A stretch of DNA of 14,730 bases from contig JAGHAR010000059.1 in the NCBI GenBank assembly GCA_021161405.1, positions 1-14,730 on the forward strand. The letters are read 5' to 3'. Positions 11,989 through 14,730 of the stretch are shown here, piece by piece (position 1 is the first letter of the stretch; each line of letters begins with the position of its first letter). The translations under genes and the position numbers were made by a program. The notes under the pieces are model-generated. The model did no database searches. It had not been told where the DNA came from and saw nothing but the letters and a program-made list of their open reading frames with translations. The DNA comes from Candidatus Iainarchaeum sp. GTDB taxonomy: Archaea; Iainarchaeota; Iainarchaeia; Iainarchaeales; JAGHAR01.

Positions 11989-14385
11989 ATGCTCGTAGTA
12001 AATCTAAAACAGCTAACCAAAGAGGATGTTAGCATAGCTGGCGGTAAAGCAGCAAACCTCGGAGAACTGCTAAAGATAGGGATGCCTGTGCCACAAGGAT
12101 TTGTTATAACCGCTAAAGCATACTTTGAATTCTTGGAGAAAAACAACATAAAAGAGAAGATAATAAAGATTGCAAATTCTATAGATGTTGACAATACGCA
12201 AGAGCTGGAGAGAAAAACCGCAAAGATAAGAGAGCTTATAAGAAAAAGCAATATGGGAGAATTGTTAATTGAAAAAATTGAAAAAGCATATAAGGAAATC
12301 TGTAAGGAAGAGGCGGTTGCTGTAAGGAGCTCTGCTACAGCAGAAGATCTGCCAACAGCCAGCTTTGCAGGACAGCAAGAAACATATTTGAATGTTAAAG
12401 GAATTGAAGAGCTTATAAACGCTGTAAAGAACTGCTGGGCAAGTTTGTTTACTCCTAGGGCAACATATTACAGGAAAAAGCAGGGCTTTCCCACCGAAAA
12501 GATAGGAATTGCTGTTGTAGTACAGAAAATGGTCCGCTCAGAAGTCAGTGGTGTAATGTTCTCTACAGATCCCACAGGCATGGAAAACATCCTAACAATC
12601 GAGGCAATATTTGGCCTTGGAGAGCCAATTGTTCAGGGAGAAATTACTCCGGATACCTATTACGTAGATAAAAACAAACTGCAAATTGTAAAGAAAATTG
12701 TTAGAGCGCAGGAATGGATGCTTGTAAGTAAAACACACGGCAACGAGAGAAAACCAATAAAGAAAGAAAACCAAAGAAAGCAGAAATTGGAAGACAGCAA
12801 AATATTAGAACTGGCAAAATTAGGGTTGGAAATAGAAAAGCACTACGGCAAAGGCCAGGATATTGAATGGGCTCTCGAAGAAGGAAAGCTTTATATAGTG
12901 CAAAGCAGGGCAATAACCGCCTATGCAAAAAAAAGGCACACTAAAATAAAGGCAAAACCAATCCTTAGTGGCATAGGAGCCAGCCCAGGAGTAGTATCTG
13001 CAAAGGCAAGGATAATATTAGATGCAAAAGATGCAGAGAAATTACAAAAGGATGAAATTTTAGTTACAAGGATGACAAATCCGGACTGGGTTCCGATAAT
13101 GAAAAAAAGTAAGGCAATAGTCACAGACGAAGGAGGTAAAACATGCCATGCAGCAATAGTAAGCCGCGAACTTGGAATTCCCTGCATTGTTGGAACTGAA
13201 GCAGCTACAAAAAAGATAAAAGATGGCCAGATAATTACTGTGGATGGCTATGAGGGAAAAATATACAAGGGAGAGATAAAAATTGAGAGAAGCAGGGAAG
13301 AGGAAGAAAGATTAATCAAAAAATTCGAAATCGACAAACTTGAAAAAGCGATAGCCGCAGCACATAACCTAAAGAAAGAAACTCAGGAAATCGCAGCCAA
13401 GATAGTTGCAGAATTCGGAAAAAAACCTGCTGCGGAAATGTCTGAGAAGGAGCTAAAGAAAGAAACAGAAGAACTTCTGGAATTTCTAGAGGCTATTGCT
13501 CCAAAGGTTAAGGTGAATGTAGCACTGCCTGAAGCAGCAAAAAGAGCAGCAGAAACAAATGCTGCTGGCGTTGGATTGCTAAGAGCAGAGCATATGATAA
13601 CCGCTTCTGGCATACATCCAGCAGAATATATAAGGCAGAACAGGCAGGAAGAGCTTGTTCAAGCTGTTAAAAAAGGCATAAGAACTGTTGTGGAAGCATT
13701 TAAAGGCAAACCTGTTTGGTACAGAACCTTTGATGCGAGAACAGATGAATTCAGAGAGCTAAAGGGAGGCGAACTCGAACCAAGAGAAGCAAATCCTATG
13801 CTTGGTTGGCACGGTATAAGACGCGATTTGGACGAACCAGAATTACTTAAGGCGCAGTTCAGAGCAATTAAAGAGCTCATAGAGGAGGGCTACACTAACA
13901 TCGGCGTAATGCTGCCTTTTGTTTCTAATGCCACAGAGGTCAAAAAGGCGAAGGAAATAGCAATCGAATTGGGCTTGGATCCTGACAACAAAAAACCTTT
14001 ATTTGGGGTTATGATAGAGACGCCTGCCGCAGCTTTAACAATAGATGAATTAATAAAAGAAGGAATAGATTTCATAAGCTTCGGTACAAACGATTTAACC
14101 CAATTAACCTTAGGTGTTGACAGAAACAACGAAAGGATACAGAAATTATTCGACGAAACACATCCTGCTGTCTTAAGACAGATAAAGCACGTAATAGAGA
14201 AGTGCAAGAAAGCAAAGATAGAAACATCGATTTGTGGGCAGGCAGCCAACAATCCAAAGATGGTTAGGAAGCTTGTGGAATTCGGCATAGATTCTATATC
14301 TGCAAACATAGATGCTGTTGAAAGAATAAAACGAATTGTTATCGAGGAGCAGAAAAGAATTCTGCTGAGAAAGTCAAAACCTTGA
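11989..14385 (+). CDS. ppsA: Phosphoenolpyruvate synthase
   Basis: Converts pyruvate, ATP and water to PEP, AMP and phosphate, the entry to gluconeogenesis; some archaeal enzymes may also run toward pyruvate. The 798 residues match the full three-domain enzyme. The N-terminal ATP-binding domain opens with GGKAANLGELL (18-28) and includes VAVRSSATAEDLP (about 110-122). The swivelling phosphohistidine domain has GGKTCHAAIVSRELGIP with His387. The C-terminal PEP/pyruvate barrel holds RTFDARTDE, REANPMLGWHG, FGTNDLTQ and SICGQAANN with the conserved catalytic Cys749. Pyruvate phosphate dikinase is less likely because its characteristic inserts are absent and the overall order follows PpsA. ATG 11989 has a leaderless-type TATA box. 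dph2 begins 10 nt after the stop and probably shares the transcript. Confidence 0.97.
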   Translation: MLVVNLKQLTKEDVSIAGGKAANLGELLKIGMPVPQGFVITAKAYFEFLEKNNIKEKIIKIANSIDVDNTQELERKTAKIRELIRKSNMGELLIEKIEKAYKEICKEEAVAVRSSATAEDLPTASFAGQQETYLNVKGIEELINAVKNCWASLFTPRATYYRKKQGFPTEKIGIAVVVQKMVRSEVSGVMFSTDPTGMENILTIEAIFGLGEPIVQGEITPDTYYVDKNKLQIVKKIVRAQEWMLVSKTHGNERKPIKKENQRKQKLEDSKILELAKLGLEIEKHYGKGQDIEWALEEGKLYIVQSRAITAYAKKRHTKIKAKPILSGIGASPGVVSAKARIILDAKDAEKLQKDEILVTRMTNPDWVPIMKKSKAIVTDEGGKTCHAAIVSRELGIPCIVGTEAATKKIKDGQIITVDGYEGKIYKGEIKIERSREEEERLIKKFEIDKLEKAIAAAHNLKKETQEIAAKIVAEFGKKPAAEMSEKELKKETEELLEFLEAIAPKVKVNVALPEAAKRAAETNAAGVGLLRAEHMITASGIHPAEYIRQNRQEELVQAVKKGIRTVVEAFKGKPVWYRTFDARTDEFRELKGGELEPREANPMLGWHGIRRDLDEPELLKAQFRAIKELIEEGYTNIGVMLPFVSNATEVKKAKEIAIELGLDPDNKKPLFGVMIETPAAALTIDELIKEGIDFISFGTNDLTQLTLGVDRNNERIQKLFDETHPAVLRQIKHVIEKCKKAKIETSICGQAANNPKMVRKLVEFGIDSISANIDAVERIKRIVIEEQKRILLRKSKP

Positions 14386-14389
14386 GGTG
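14384..14389 (+). promoter_or_regulatory. Shine-Dalgarno site for dph2
   Basis: GAGGTG overlaps the ppsA stop codon and ends 6 nt before TTG 14396. It decides the start: the in-frame GTG at 14387 lies inside this motif and so is an unlikely initiator. Confidence 0.65.
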
Positions 14390-14395
14390 CTTATT

Positions 14396-14730
14396 TTGAT
14401 CGATATAAAAAAAACTATTGCAAAGATAATCAAAATAGTGAAAAGGGAAAAAGCAAAAATAGTAGCAATCCAAATTCCAGAAGGCTTAAAAACAAGCGCA
14501 GCAGAGATTGTAAATAGCGTAGAAAAAAATACCAAAGCAAGGGTTTTGCTTTTTGTGGATCCATGCTACGGTGCCTGCGATGTAAGGGATGAAGAAGCAA
14601 AAAGAGCAAACTGCGATCTGCTAATTCATGTAGGGCATAGGCCTTTCCTTAAAAACCATTGCATGAAAGTAATTTACGTTGATGTTGAGTCAAAATTCAA
14701 CAAAAGTAAGATAGCCGCAGGCATAGATAA
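14396..14730 (+). CDS. dph2: Diphthamide biosynthesis enzyme Dph2, 5' part (3' end outside window)
   Basis: First enzyme of diphthamide synthesis: an unusual iron-sulfur, SAM-cleaving enzyme that transfers a 3-amino-3-carboxypropyl group to a histidine of elongation factor 2. Only 111 codons are visible. AIQIPEGLK (24-32) and FVDPCYGACD (53-62) are family hallmarks, with Cys57 corresponding to the first of three cluster-binding cysteines; the other two lie beyond the window. LLIHVGHRPF follows as expected. I start at TTG 14396 because a GAGGTG SD lies 6 nt upstream and homologous sequence begins soon after. It is 10 nt downstream of ppsA and probably co-transcribed, a pairing with no obvious metabolic logic. 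Confidence 0.93.
   Translation, partial: MIDIKKTIAKIIKIVKREKAKIVAIQIPEGLKTSAAEIVNSVEKNTKARVLLFVDPCYGACDVRDEEAKRANCDLLIHVGHRPFLKNHCMKVIYVDVESKFNKSKIAAGID

Overview
This window is archaeal chromosome, A+T-rich by eye. It carries MCM helicase, aIF2-beta, aIF1A, RIO1 kinase, a Dim2/Pno1-type KH protein, topoisomerase VI (both subunits), Mre11, ribosomal protein L10e, PEP synthase, Dph2 and an archaeal-type tRNA-Cys with U73 and no encoded CCA. Arginine is mostly AGA/AGG and isoleucine often ATA. TATA-like boxes sit about 25-28 nt before several start codons, and SD motifs of the GAGGTG type precede operon-internal genes. I cannot name the lineage. Compact spacing, split ADP-forming acyl-CoA synthetase and the long charged tail on L10e would fit a DPANN-type or small euryarchaeal genome, but that is inference.

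Layout. 1-1596: 3' part of mcm (+). 1630-2439: presenilin-like intramembrane protease (+). 2420-2947: VTT/DedA-family membrane protein (-), overlapping the protease tail to tail. 3009-4013: aIF2-beta, DUF424 protein and aIF1A (+), tightly packed. 4047-4790: RIO1 (+) with its own promoter. 4851-8155: KH protein, topo VI-B and topo VI-A (+), apparently one operon, followed 12 nt later by an acyl-CoA synthetase alpha subunit (8168-9532). 9522-10754: Mre11 (-), tail to tail with the synthetase. 10755-11091: a 337-nt non-coding stretch full of hairpins. 11092-11162: tRNA-Cys. 11221-11949: L10e (+). 11989-14385: PEP synthase (+). 14396 to the right edge: 5' part of dph2 (+).

How the genes work together. 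The block 3009-5375 is translation initiation plus 30S maturation: aIF2-beta and aIF1A act at initiation, while RIO1 and the Dim2-like KH protein act late in small-subunit assembly. DUF424 is the unexplained member. Topo VI-B/A follow the KH gene directly. MCM and Mre11 are further genome-maintenance genes. PEP synthase and the acyl-CoA synthetase are central carbon and energy genes. Dph2 starts diphthamide synthesis on elongation factor 2.

The most unusual part is 10796-11091. It contains two tandem, diverged copies of a structured unit of about 120-130 nt, each with two hairpins whose differences are mostly compensatory. The second copy ends on the base before tRNA-Cys. It encodes no evident protein and could be a structured RNA, a REP/MITE-like element or a tRNA leader. 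I see no clear multi-gene undescribed system; the gene content itself is ordinary archaeal core.
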